Shown: one piece after another, positions 1-8,221 of the stretch
Layout: the number at the start of each line of letters is the position of its first letter
Position numbering within the stretch: the stretch's first letter is position 1
NCBI GenBank assembly: GCA_031406155.1
Contig: JANOGW010000092.1
Location: 5,241-69,240 of the forward strand
DNA: 64,000 nucleotides
Reading direction: 5' to 3'
From: JACMNW01 sp031406155
GTDB lineage: Bacteria; Pseudomonadota; Alphaproteobacteria; Rhodobacterales; Rhodobacteraceae
The notes under the pieces: model-generated
Databases searched by the model: none
What the model was told of the DNA's origin: nothing
What the model saw: the letters and a program-made list of their open reading frames with translations, nothing else
Translations under genes and position numbers: made by a program

Positions 1-348
1 GCCGCCGGGTTGGCCGCCCTTGATCTGGTCGAGGCGGCGGATGATCTGCGCGCGCAACTATTTGACAACGCAAGGTATTGGCGCAGTGGTTTGGCGGATG
101 CGGGGTTTTCGTTGCTGCCCGGCGAACACCCGATCATTCCGGTGATGCTGGGGGATGCCAGATTGGCGCAAGGCATGGCTGCCGAGTTGTATGATCTGGG
201 GGTGTATGTCGCAGGCTTTTTCTTTCCGGTGGTCCCCAAGGGCCAGGCCCGCATCCGCACCCAGATGAACGCGCGGCTGACCCTGCCCGATCTGGACCGG
301 GCGCTGGAGGCATTCCGGGTGGCTGGCAAGCGGGTGGGGGCGATCTGA
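1..348 (+). CDS. kbl: 2-amino-3-ketobutyrate CoA ligase (glycine C-acetyltransferase), 3' part
   Basis: Only the last 115 codons are present; the gene begins before the window and the reading frame is open from base 1. The PLP enzyme converts 2-amino-3-oxobutyrate plus CoA to glycine and acetyl-CoA in the cytosol, the second step of threonine breakdown. The visible part matches the C-terminal small domain of alpha-oxoamine synthases, with the segment PIIPVMLGD followed by FFFPVVPKGQARIRTQ. The PLP-binding lysine lies upstream, outside the window. The TGA overlaps the ATG of tdh (TGATG), so the two steps of the pathway are translationally coupled. Being next to tdh makes the assignment firm. 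Confidence 0.93.
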   Translation, partial: AAGLAALDLVEAADDLRAQLFDNARYWRSGLADAGFSLLPGEHPIIPVMLGDARLAQGMAAELYDLGVYVAGFFFPVVPKGQARIRTQMNARLTLPDLDRALEAFRVAGKRVGAI

Positions 349-1385
349 TGTCGAATGAAATGAAGGCATTGGTCAAGGCACGCCCCGAACCGGGGTTGTG
401 GATGGAGCGTCGCCCGGTGCCCGAAATCGGGCCTGATGACGTGCTGATCCGCATTCGCAAGACCGGCATTTGCGGCACCGATATCCACATCTGGAACTGG
501 GATGACTGGGCACAGCGCACCGTGCCGGTGCCGCTGGTGACGGGGCATGAATTTGCCGGTGAAATCGTCGAACTCGGCCGCGATGTCGAAGGCTTGCACA
601 TAGGCCAGCGCTGTTCGGGCGAGGGCCATCTGATCGGCCACAAATCGCGGCAATCACGGTCGGGAAAGTTTCACCTTGATCCCGCGACGCGCGGTATCGG
701 GGTGAATGAACCGGGCGCCTTCGCCCAATACCTGCGCCTGCCCGCCTTCAACGTGGTGCCGTTGCCCGATACGATTGACGATGAAATCGGCGCGATACTG
801 GACCCGTTGGGCAATGCGGTTCATACGGCGTTGTCGTTCGATCTGATCGGCGAGGATGTGCTGATCACCGGCGCAGGACCCATCGGCATCATGGCGGCAG
901 CCGTGGCCCGGCATGTCGGCGCGCGGCATGTGGTGATTACGGACGTGAACCCGGCGCGGCTGGCGCTGGCCGCCGAAGTCGCGGATGTGACGCCGGTGAA
1001 TGTAGCATCAGAGGATCTGCGCGCCGTCATGGCCGGGCTGAAGATGACCGAAGGCTTTGATGTCGGTATGGAAATGTCGGGCAACCAGATGGCACTTGAC
1101 CAGATGATCGAGGCCATGGTGATGGGTGGGCGCATCGCGATGCTGGGCATACCGCCGGGCAAATCGCCGGTCGACTGGTCGCGCATCGTGTTCAAGGCGA
1201 TCACCATCAAGGGCGTCTATGGGCGCGAGATTTTCGAGACCTGGTACAAGATGATTGCCATGCTGGAAAACGGGCTGGATGTGCGCCGCGTGATCACGCA
1301 CCGCTTTGGCGTGGATGATTTCGAGGCTGGCTTTGCCGCCATGCGATCAGGCCATTCGGGCAAGGTGGTGCTGGACTGGGGCTAG
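348..1385 (+). CDS. tdh: L-threonine 3-dehydrogenase
   Basis: This is a 345-residue zinc-type medium-chain dehydrogenase that oxidises L-threonine to 2-amino-3-oxobutyrate with NAD+, feeding the Kbl reaction encoded just upstream. Catalytic-zinc residues are visible: C42 in GICGTDIH and H67-E68 in TGHEFAGE. The nucleotide-binding GAGPIGIMAA motif is near residue 175. Length and the N-terminal MKALVK segment fit the Tdh family. Oddity: in E. coli Tdh the structural-zinc lobe has four cysteines; the aligned positions here are G97, S100, S103 and D111, so that zinc site is absent. The rest of the lobe (SGEGH, GVGVN-like) aligns well. Operon with kbl by a TGATG overlap. Confidence 0.95.
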   Translation: MSNEMKALVKARPEPGLWMERRPVPEIGPDDVLIRIRKTGICGTDIHIWNWDDWAQRTVPVPLVTGHEFAGEIVELGRDVEGLHIGQRCSGEGHLIGHKSRQSRSGKFHLDPATRGIGVNEPGAFAQYLRLPAFNVVPLPDTIDDEIGAILDPLGNAVHTALSFDLIGEDVLITGAGPIGIMAAAVARHVGARHVVITDVNPARLALAAEVADVTPVNVASEDLRAVMAGLKMTEGFDVGMEMSGNQMALDQMIEAMVMGGRIAMLGIPPGKSPVDWSRIVFKAITIKGVYGREIFETWYKMIAMLENGLDVRRVITHRFGVDDFEAGFAAMRSGHSGKVVLDWG

Positions 1386-1463
1386 GCCAGCCTGCGCTTG
1401 ATCTGAACCGGGCACACCAGCCTGTCTTCGGGTACCTCAGGTGCGGGGCGCGACAATCGGGGG

Positions 1464-1498
1464 CATGACAGCCGCCGCCAGGGCGGGTGGCTGTCATG
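1464..1498. terminator. Perfect 10-bp inverted repeat between convergent genes
   Basis: A perfect 10-bp stem (CATGACAGCC and its complement) encloses a 15-base GC-rich loop between the ends of tdh (+) and the VPLPA protein gene (-). There is no T-tract on either side, so it is not a textbook intrinsic terminator. It may act as a bidirectional transcript end or 3' stabiliser. Confidence 0.4.
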
Positions 1499-1516
1499 GT
1501 CACATCGGGTTGCGGA

Positions 1517-2137
1517 TCAGGCCAATTTCAGCTTGCGTCTGCAGATCTGGAACGCCCCAAGCCCGGCAAGGGCGGTCAGCAGCAGCGGCAAGGCCGCGGG
1601 AAGTGGCACGGGTGACACCTCGACATTGTTCAGCGCCCAGGATTCGTCACGCAATCCCTGATTGCGCTTGTTCCGCCAACCGGGCGAACTGAAATTGACG
1701 CTGAACACGTTGGTTCCGGCAAGCAGATCAACCAGCCCGTAGACACTTGTCACACCGCCCTTGAAGTGACCGCCCGGGTTGGTGAGCGTGTTGGCAACCC
1801 AGCCCAGTGAACTGGTGAAGACATTCGCCCCGCCACCGCTCATATTGAAAAAACCCGAAAAAACATCTGTACCGTTCAGCCTGACGGTGAACAGATCATC
1901 ATAGCCATTGCCCGCACCATCAATGCTGTTGGCGCCAAACAGGTCAAACGAAATGGCGTTGGATCCGCCAGCCGAGTTGAAATTGAAGCTGTGCGTCCCG
2001 ACGCCCCGGTAAGCCCGGTTCACGTCGTTGAAATCGCTGGCACCATCATTCCATACCGTCGCAGCGTTTGCTGCACCAAGGCCGATGATGATGCTGGTGA
2101 AGGTTGCGGCCAAAGCCGTCTTGATTACTGCGCGCAC
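1517..2137 (-). CDS. Secreted protein with VPLPA-type C-terminal sorting signal
   Basis: The chosen GTG start has a GGAG ribosome site 7 bases upstream and gives 206 residues beginning with a clean signal peptide (hydrophobic core ATFTSIIIGLGAANA, cleavage after ANA). Upstream in-frame starts would put charged residues ahead of it. The C-terminus has the tripartite sorting signal: VPLPAALP, a hydrophobic helix, then the basic tail CRRKLKLA. In the VPLPA-CTERM family such tails are processed by a dedicated exosortase (XrtD type) and the protein ends up at the cell surface. The central part (residues 25-170) is rich in N, G and S, resembles a beta-sandwich surface domain and is otherwise unrecognised. 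No exosortase or exopolysaccharide genes are in the window, so the substrate is encoded apart from its sorting enzyme. Confidence 0.8.
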   Translation of the reverse strand: MRAVIKTALAATFTSIIIGLGAANAATVWNDGASDFNDVNRAYRGVGTHSFNFNSAGGSNAISFDLFGANSIDGAGNGYDDLFTVRLNGTDVFSGFFNMSGGGANVFTSSLGWVANTLTNPGGHFKGGVTSVYGLVDLLAGTNVFSVNFSSPGWRNKRNQGLRDESWALNNVEVSPVPLPAALPLLLTALAGLGAFQICRRKLKLA

Positions 2138-2325
2138 TCGTACTCTCCTTCGGGACGGCGGTCCTTGTTGGCAAGGCAGGCGCATCCGATACATACTTTA
2201 CAGACCTATTTTGATGCCTCGACATTGTGTCAAAATCATGGCCCCCGGCCGCATTGAAGGCACTTTCGCCACCTTGCAACCCGCATACGGTCGCAATCCT
2301 CGGGTCTCGTACCAAACGTGCAATC

Positions 2326-2394
2326 CCCTTGAAATGTCCGCACACCATACCCCTCGCCGCACGCTTGCATGGCGACGGGTGCAGAAAGGCTGGC
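2326..2394 (-). pseudogene. Degraded duplicate of the carB 3' end
   Basis: Read on the minus strand, codons in this stretch give MQACGEGYGVRTFQG, which matches the last 15 residues of the CarB in this window (MKARDEGYGVRTLQG) at 11 positions. The match extends more weakly about 8 residues upstream (ASLSAPVA against ASIAVVAA). The stop codon is lost (GAT in place of TGA). It lies about 1 kb downstream of carB in the same orientation, and the AT-rich genes at 2518-3386 sit between the two copies. It is a non-functional fragment. The rest of the gene-free stretch 2138-2517 holds only a 25-codon plus-strand reading ending in AAKLAGLE at about 2446, which I could not assign. Confidence 0.6.
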
Positions 2395-2517
2395 AGAGCG
2401 GTTTGACCGGGCGCGGGAAGCGGCGAAGCTGGCGGGGTTGGAGTGAGGAGGGGGGAACTCCAGCTTAAAGGTGACTATGGCGCATAGCGCTGCTAGCATT
2501 GCTTTGAAGGAGTTACG

Positions 2518-2730
2518 ATGAAACGCAGAGTTGCGCTACGATTGCCCCGATCACTGAAAAAAGCGGAAGAGGATTTTGTCGATATGGATGGTGTGTCGTT
2601 GAACCAACATGTCGCCTTGGCGCTGGCTAAAAAGATTGGCGCACGCGGGGCGGTGGAGTTTTTTGCCGAGCGGGGGAAGGGTGGCAGTGCGGAAAGGGCG
2701 ATTGCGTTTTTGGAGGGGCGGACAGAGTGA
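2518..2730 (+). CDS. Small ribbon-helix-helix (Arc/HicB-like) antitoxin-type protein
   Basis: This 70-residue protein has the layout of a ribbon-helix-helix DNA-binding domain: a basic strand at residues 2-9 (KRRVALRL), then helix 1 (SLKKAEEDFVDMDG) and helix 2 (VSLNQHVALALAKKIGA), followed by a short tail FFAERG. The pattern RLPxSLKKAxEE...GVSLNQ is characteristic of HicB/Arc-type antitoxins, which bind their own promoter and neutralise a partner toxin. A GAAGG ribosome site precedes the ATG. No recognisable toxin lies next to it; the gene immediately downstream encodes a coiled-coil protein. It may therefore be an orphan antitoxin or a plain regulator. It sits in the patch between carB and the carB 3' remnant, so it was probably acquired. 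Confidence 0.65.
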   Translation: MKRRVALRLPRSLKKAEEDFVDMDGVSLNQHVALALAKKIGARGAVEFFAERGKGGSAERAIAFLEGRTE

Positions 2731-2780
2731 GGTTGGGGCGTGAACGCTACCGCACATATTGCCGTTTTGGAGTCAAGTAA

Positions 2781-3386
2781 ATGGGACAAGTTTCAATACT
2801 TGAAGATATCGAAAAGGCTCTTCAAGACCTTCGTAGTCTCAAAGGACGGATTTCTAGTCCACCAACAGAAATAGCGATAGCTGCGCAATCTAAAAGACTA
2901 GGAAAAGAAGAAATTCGTCTGCGCGAGCTTCAAAGCGTGCTGACGAAGCTTGCAGATGCTTTGAAAAATCGAACGACTGATCCACAGTTTAAACAGGCAA
3001 GGCGCCTCCTAAACATCCAAGATGTGAGTCTAAACATTGAGCGACTAAAACAAGAAAAAGCCAAACTTCTAGAAGACTTGAAGCAAACCAAGACTAATAT
3101 TAAATCAATTCCAATACTAGAAAAAAAGAACAAGATTCTCCAGCAAAAGCTAGATAAGTCATTTAAAGAACTCAAGTTGATTCAGGCCGTTTCTGAAAAA
3201 TCTGTAAAATTCTCAAACTTGATAAAATCTATTGAAATATCTCTGAATGCGAACACGCATCCAACGACACTAGAGTTGAAACAGATTTTATCTATTTTCG
3301 AAGATAAGCTGTCAACACTAGACAAAGCCCTGAATTCTGAAAAAGCAAAGGTCAAGCGACTCCAAGGATTGCTCTCATCCAAATAA
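2781..3386 (+). CDS. AT-rich coiled-coil protein of unknown function
   Basis: This 201-residue protein is almost entirely predicted coiled coil. It has long runs of K, E, L and Q with heptad spacing at residues 35-130 (for example LNIERLKQEKAKLLEDLKQ) and again at 165-200. There is no signal peptide, membrane segment or catalytic motif. The ATG has a GGAG site 8 bases upstream. Base composition is strikingly AT-rich, with many AAA, AAT and CTA codons, unlike carB and the rest of the window, which marks recent transfer. It follows the ribbon-helix-helix gene by 50 bases on the same strand and could be co-transcribed with it. I do not recognise a family; a structural or membrane-tethering partner of an unknown system is possible but unsupported. 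Confidence 0.7.
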   Translation: MGQVSILEDIEKALQDLRSLKGRISSPPTEIAIAAQSKRLGKEEIRLRELQSVLTKLADALKNRTTDPQFKQARRLLNIQDVSLNIERLKQEKAKLLEDLKQTKTNIKSIPILEKKNKILQQKLDKSFKELKLIQAVSEKSVKFSNLIKSIEISLNANTHPTTLELKQILSIFEDKLSTLDKALNSEKAKVKRLQGLLSSK

Positions 3387-3423
3387 TATTTCTAACTCGA
3401 CCCAGGATAATTTAAGTAAGATC

Positions 3424-6400
3424 TCACCCCTGCAGCGTCCGCACCCCGTACCCCTCATCCCTAGCCTTCATCGCCGCCACCACGGCGATGCTCGCCGCAG
3501 CCGTCGTGAAATACGGGATCTTGTCCATCAGGGCGACGCGCCGGATATCGCGGCTGTCGCTCACCGCTTGCGTGCCCTCAGTCGTATTCATCACCATCGC
3601 GATTTCGTCGTTTTTCAGTCGATCCACGATGTTGGGGCGGCCTTCGTAAACTTTGTTGACCGGGGTGCTAGGGACACCGTTTGACGATAGCCAAGCGGCG
3701 GTGCCTTTGGTGGCGATGATTTCGAAACCCATCGCCACAAGATCGCGGGCGGCGGCGGCGAAGGGGGCGGTTTTGTCCATGTCTTTGATCGACAGGAACG
3801 CGCGGCCTGTGGTGGGAAGCTGGGTTCCGGCGCCCATTTGGGCCTTCAGGAACGCCAGCGCGAAGGTGCGGTCCCAGCCCATGACCTCGCCCGTTGAGCG
3901 CATTTCGGGGCCAAGCACGGGGTCGACGCCGGGGAAGCGAGCGAAGGGGAGGACGGCCTCTTTGACGCTGAACCACGGGGTGATGGGGTCGGCGAGGGTG
4001 TTGGGGTCGGCGAGCGGCAGTGGCGTGTCGGGGCCCACGCCAGTGGCGTAGGGCGCGCGCATCGGGAAGTTGGACAAGGGCTCGCCGGCCATCAGGCGGG
4101 CGGCGATGGCGGCGATGGCGCTGTCGGTGGCTTTGGCGACGAAGGGGACGGTGCGGCTGGCGCGCGGGTTGACTTCGAGTACGTAGATATCGTCACCCTT
4201 GATCGCGAATTGCACGTTCATTAACCCTATGACATTGAGGGCGAGGGCCATCTGTACGGTCTGGCGTTTGAGTTCGGCGATGGTTTCCTGGGTCAGGGAA
4301 TGCGGCGGCAGGCAGCAGGCGCTGTCGCCGGAATGAACGCCGGCCTCTTCGATATGTTCCATGATGCCGGCGACATGCACGGCTTTGCCGTCGGACAGTG
4401 CGTCGACATCCACCTCGATGGCACCGGAAAGGTAGCTGTCGAGCAGAACCGGGCTGTCGCCGGACACCTGCACGGCGGTGCGGATGTAGCGTTCCAGTTG
4501 GGCGTCGTCACGGACGATTTCCATCGCGCGGCCACCCAGCACGAAGGACGGGCGGATGACGAGGGGGTAGCCGACGTCGGCGGCGACTTTGAAGGCCTCG
4601 TCACGGCTGCGGGCAGTGCCGTTGTGGGGTTGTTTCAGGCCGAGTTTGTGCAGCAGTTGCTGGAACCGCTCGCGGTCTTCGGCAAGATCAATGGCGTCCG
4701 GGGTGGTGCCGAGGATCGGGATGCCCTCATTGGCGAGGGCTTGCGCCAGCTTCAACGGCGTCTGGCCGCCGAGTTGAACGATGACGCCGTGTAGAGTGCC
4801 GTTTTCTTGTTCGACGCGCAGGATTTCGAGGACGGATTCCAGCGTTACGGGTTCGAAATAGAGGCGGTCTGAGGTGTCGTAATCGGTGCTGACAGTTTCG
4901 GGGTTGCAGTTGACCATGATGGTTTCATAGCCCGCGGCAGTCAGGGCATAGCAGGCGTGGACGCAGCAATAGTCAAACTCGATGCCCTGGCCGATGCGGT
5001 TGGGGCCACCGCCGAGGATAACGACTTTTTTGGCATTCGAGGGGCGCGCCTCGCATTCGACGTCGCCCATCGCGGGGGCTTCATAGGTGGAATACATGTA
5101 GGGTGTTTGCGCCTCGAATTCGGCGGCGCAGGTGTCGATGCGCTTGAACACCGCCTTGACGCCGAGGCGCAGGCGGGCGCGGCGGACTTGCGCCTCATCC
5201 CGGCCTGTCAGAAGGCCAAGGCGCGCATCGGTGAAGCCCATCATTTTGAGTTTGCGCAGGCCGTATTCGGTGACGGGCAGGCCGCCCGCGCGGACTTGCG
5301 CTTCGGTTTCGATGATTTCGCGGATACGGGCGAGGAACCACGGGTCGAACGCAGTGATGTGGTTGATCTGATCGTCGGTGAAACCGTGCCGCATGGCTTG
5401 CGCAATCACGCGGATGCGGTCGGGCGTTTGTTGAGCAAGGGCTTGGGTGATGGAAGCGGCGTCGGGCGCGCCGGGGATGGCGATTTCGTCGAAGCCTGAC
5501 AGGCCAGTTTCGAGCGAGGCGAGGGCTTTTTGCATGGATTCGTGGAAGGTGCGGCCGATGGCCATGACTTCACCGACAGATTTCATCGCGGTGGTAAGGA
5601 AGGGTTCTGATCCCGGAAATTTTTCAAATGCAAAGCGGGGGATTTTGGTGACGACGTAGTCGATTGACGGTTCGAACGATGCGGGGGTGATGCGGGTGAT
5701 GTCGTTGTCCAGCTCATCCAGCGTGTAGCCGACGGCGAGCTTGGCGGCGATTTTGGCGATGGGAAAGCCGGTGGCTTTGGACGCGAGCGCAGATGAACGG
5801 GAGACACGCGGGTTCATTTCGATGACGACCATGCGGCCGTCGGCGGGGTTGATCGCCCATTGCACGTTGGAGCCGCCGGTTTCGACGCCGATTTCGCGCA
5901 GCACGGCGATGGAGCCGTTGCGCATGATCTGGTATTCCTTATCGGTCAGCGTCAGGGCCGGGGCGACGGTGATGCTGTCGCCGGTATGCACGCCCATCGG
6001 ATCGATGTTCTCGATCGCGCAGACGATAATGGCGTTGTCGGCGGTATCGCGGACCACCTCCATCTCGAACTCTTTCCAGCCGAGCAGGGACTCGTCGATC
6101 AAGATTTGGGCGACGGGGCTGGCGTCTATGCCGGAGCGGCAGATCGCCTCGTAGTCATCGCGGTTGTAGGCAACGCCGCCGCCCGTACCGCCCAGCGTGA
6201 AAGCGGGGCGGATGATGGCGGGCAGGCCGACATATTCGATGGCGGCGAGGCATTCGGCGACGCCTGCGTTAATGTCATATTTGCCGTTAGGCAGTTTGGG
6301 GGCGGCGATGATGGTGGCTTTCGGGTTTTCCAGACCGATACGGTCCATCGCTTCGCGGAACAACTTGCGATCTTCTGCCATTTCGATGGCCTTTTGCTTG

Positions 6401-6753
6401 GCCCCTATCAGTTCGACATTGAACTTTTCCAATATTCCCATGTCAGCCAGCGCCAGCGAGGTGTTCAGGCCGGTCTGCCCGCCCATGGTTGGCAGCAGCG
6501 CATCGGGCCGTTCCTTTTCGATGATTTTGGCGACGACTTCGGGCGTGATCGGCTCGATATAGGTGGCGTCTGCCAGCCCCGGATCGGTCATGATCGTGGC
6601 GGGATTGGAGTTCACCAGGATCACCCGATAGCCTTCTTCGCGCAAGGCCTTGCAGGCTTGCGCGCCGGAATAGTCAAACTCGCAGGCTTGGCCGATGACG
6701 ATGGGGCCGGCACCGATGATCATGATGGATTTGATATCGGTCCGCTTCGGCAT
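3424..6753 (-). CDS. carB: Carbamoyl-phosphate synthase large subunit
   Basis: This 1109-residue enzyme makes carbamoyl phosphate from bicarbonate, ammonia (delivered by CarA) and two ATP, supplying pyrimidine and arginine synthesis. The start chosen is the ATG at 6753 giving MPKRTDIKSI, the conserved N-terminus; a GTG four codons upstream is less likely. Two homologous ATP-grasp halves are visible. The first has GAGPIVIGQACEFDYSGAQ and EMNPRVSRSSALASKATG; the second has GGGPNRIGQGIEFDYCC and EVNPRASRTVPFVAKATD. The C-terminal 140 residues form the MGS-like allosteric domain and end GYGVRTLQG. carA is not in the window. A decayed second copy of the last codons lies at 2326-2394. ArgF, a consumer of the product, is encoded at 34.2 kb. 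Confidence 0.98.
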   Translation of the reverse strand: MPKRTDIKSIMIIGAGPIVIGQACEFDYSGAQACKALREEGYRVILVNSNPATIMTDPGLADATYIEPITPEVVAKIIEKERPDALLPTMGGQTGLNTSLALADMGILEKFNVELIGAKQKAIEMAEDRKLFREAMDRIGLENPKATIIAAPKLPNGKYDINAGVAECLAAIEYVGLPAIIRPAFTLGGTGGGVAYNRDDYEAICRSGIDASPVAQILIDESLLGWKEFEMEVVRDTADNAIIVCAIENIDPMGVHTGDSITVAPALTLTDKEYQIMRNGSIAVLREIGVETGGSNVQWAINPADGRMVVIEMNPRVSRSSALASKATGFPIAKIAAKLAVGYTLDELDNDITRITPASFEPSIDYVVTKIPRFAFEKFPGSEPFLTTAMKSVGEVMAIGRTFHESMQKALASLETGLSGFDEIAIPGAPDAASITQALAQQTPDRIRVIAQAMRHGFTDDQINHITAFDPWFLARIREIIETEAQVRAGGLPVTEYGLRKLKMMGFTDARLGLLTGRDEAQVRRARLRLGVKAVFKRIDTCAAEFEAQTPYMYSTYEAPAMGDVECEARPSNAKKVVILGGGPNRIGQGIEFDYCCVHACYALTAAGYETIMVNCNPETVSTDYDTSDRLYFEPVTLESVLEILRVEQENGTLHGVIVQLGGQTPLKLAQALANEGIPILGTTPDAIDLAEDRERFQQLLHKLGLKQPHNGTARSRDEAFKVAADVGYPLVIRPSFVLGGRAMEIVRDDAQLERYIRTAVQVSGDSPVLLDSYLSGAIEVDVDALSDGKAVHVAGIMEHIEEAGVHSGDSACCLPPHSLTQETIAELKRQTVQMALALNVIGLMNVQFAIKGDDIYVLEVNPRASRTVPFVAKATDSAIAAIAARLMAGEPLSNFPMRAPYATGVGPDTPLPLADPNTLADPITPWFSVKEAVLPFARFPGVDPVLGPEMRSTGEVMGWDRTFALAFLKAQMGAGTQLPTTGRAFLSIKDMDKTAPFAAAARDLVAMGFEIIATKGTAAWLSSNGVPSTPVNKVYEGRPNIVDRLKNDEIAMVMNTTEGTQAVSDSRDIRRVALMDKIPYFTTAAASIAVVAAMKARDEGYGVRTLQG

Positions 6754-6919
6754 GTCAGCCCCCACCTATAGCGCAAAACTTCGCGGGTTATAGCGAGGGC
6801 GGGCCGGGGCGCAAGGGTAAACAGGTAAACCCGTCGATGGGTTCGCAGACAATGAATTGCTGAAAGTCTCTGCGTGGGCCAGCCTCTTGAAATCAGCCGT
6901 TGCGACGTGTTCGATAGGC

Positions 6920-8101
6920 ATGCCAAAATGGTTCAAGCAATGGCAGGAAGGTCCCGTGGTCTGGTTCTTGAAGCGTAAACCCGCGCCCGCCCGCGCCCCG
7001 GAAGCCTTGGTCAGCCGGGTCATCGTGAGCCGATCAGACTTCAGCGCAGAAGAGACACCGGGCCGCCTGGTCCATGCGGTCGTGAAGTTTGTGAATGCGA
7101 TGAACGATCAGGGTGCATGGCGGGCGGACGAGTTGCCAGTCGAAGCGCAGCGGGTTTATGCCTCGGACTACTACCTGGCTCAGGTCAACAATGGCGGGCA
7201 TGCGCAATTCATCTGGAACGGGCGCAGTTATCTGGACAAGAACTGTGAACTGGCCATCGGCGCCTTTCGGGCGATGCAGGCCACTGATCACTTGGCGATC
7301 ATGGACGATCTGGTAGCATGGCTGAAACTGGCGGACGAACAGGCATTCGCCCAAACGGGCCTGGTCGGATCGGGGGCGCGAGCCCCGGCTTTGGATGCAC
7401 TCGACGAGCGCTTCTTCTCGGTACAGAAAACCGCCCCCATGACGGCGCTGAGCGCGGACTGGATCAGGACATGGGATTGCCTGACTGTCGTAGAGGATGC
7501 GGCCTATCCGGCTGCAATCGGTGAACTGGCGGCCCAGAACCCACGGCGGGCCAGCCGAAGAGAGATCAGGGCGCTGTTCCCGATCATCTCGCGCACCACG
7601 CAACATATGGAGATCGGGTTCGGACTTGCATTAAGCAACCTGCCCTTGCCAGCCATCCTGTCGTCGGTCCAGCCTGGACGATTTACTGTGCTTGGCGGTG
7701 AAGAACTGCCCGTCTTTCGCCTGATGACGACGCGGGGCGAGTTTCAGGGCGTGGCATCATCTCTCGGGGTCGCGATCTATCCGGCCCAAGAGGCGAGGAA
7801 AGGTTTTGGCCTGCCACCTTTGCCAACGGATACCGAAAAGCCACTAGCCGTGGTTCCGACGCAGGTGATCGAGGCGCTGGCAAAGCTGTCTGCAAAGTCC
7901 AATGCCGGCGTCGCGATCAACTTCCTTTTGCAGGACTGTTTTGCCGACTCGTCATACTTGGCCCTTGGCGCGCAAGGCGGGAACTTGGATCGTGCGCCCT
8001 ACCATACCGAATGGCGGGTGGCGGCGAAGGGCAAGACGCTGGCCGTCATCGTCTCGGAAAGGGAAGCCAGTCTGCACGACGAGCGGGGAAAAGTATTGTA
8101 G
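6920..8101 (+). CDS. DMP19/DUF4375-like protein
   Basis: About 393 residues from the ATG. A GTG at 6956, giving 381 residues, has a better ribosome site (AGGAAGG) and may be the true start. The segment VYASDYYLAQVNNGGHAQFIWNG (about residues 70-92) is the hallmark of the DUF4375/DMP19 family (YxAxVNNGGFxQFF-like), some members of which are DNA-mimic proteins. The remaining roughly 280 residues are not recognised; they include a helical middle (residues 110-230) and a mixed alpha/beta C-terminal part. There is no signal peptide or membrane segment, so it is probably cytosolic. It stands alone, divergent from carB and convergent with the permease gene, and its role is unknown. Confidence 0.65.
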   Translation: MPKWFKQWQEGPVVWFLKRKPAPARAPEALVSRVIVSRSDFSAEETPGRLVHAVVKFVNAMNDQGAWRADELPVEAQRVYASDYYLAQVNNGGHAQFIWNGRSYLDKNCELAIGAFRAMQATDHLAIMDDLVAWLKLADEQAFAQTGLVGSGARAPALDALDERFFSVQKTAPMTALSADWIRTWDCLTVVEDAAYPAAIGELAAQNPRRASRREIRALFPIISRTTQHMEIGFGLALSNLPLPAILSSVQPGRFTVLGGEELPVFRLMTTRGEFQGVASSLGVAIYPAQEARKGFGLPPLPTDTEKPLAVVPTQVIEALAKLSAKSNAGVAINFLLQDCFADSSYLALGAQGGNLDRAPYHTEWRVAAKGKTLAVIVSEREASLHDERGKVL

Positions 8102-8172
8102 CGGATTTCATCCCAAGCCGTGACGGACCGCTTCAAAGCCATGTCTGCATAGGCTGAAGCAAACATCGCCAC

Positions 8173-8199
8173 GAAAAACGGCCGGGCAAACGCCCGGCC
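8173..8199 (-). terminator. Intrinsic terminator of the permease gene
   Basis: On the minus strand an 8-bp perfect stem GGCCGGGC/GCCCGGCC with a four-base loop is followed by a run of five T, just downstream of the permease stop codon. It also lies about 75 bases past the end of the plus-strand DMP19-like gene, where the following bases ATTCTT could serve weakly in the other direction. Confidence 0.8.
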
Positions 8200-8221
8200 A
8201 TTCTTCAAGGTTAAGGGTGGG

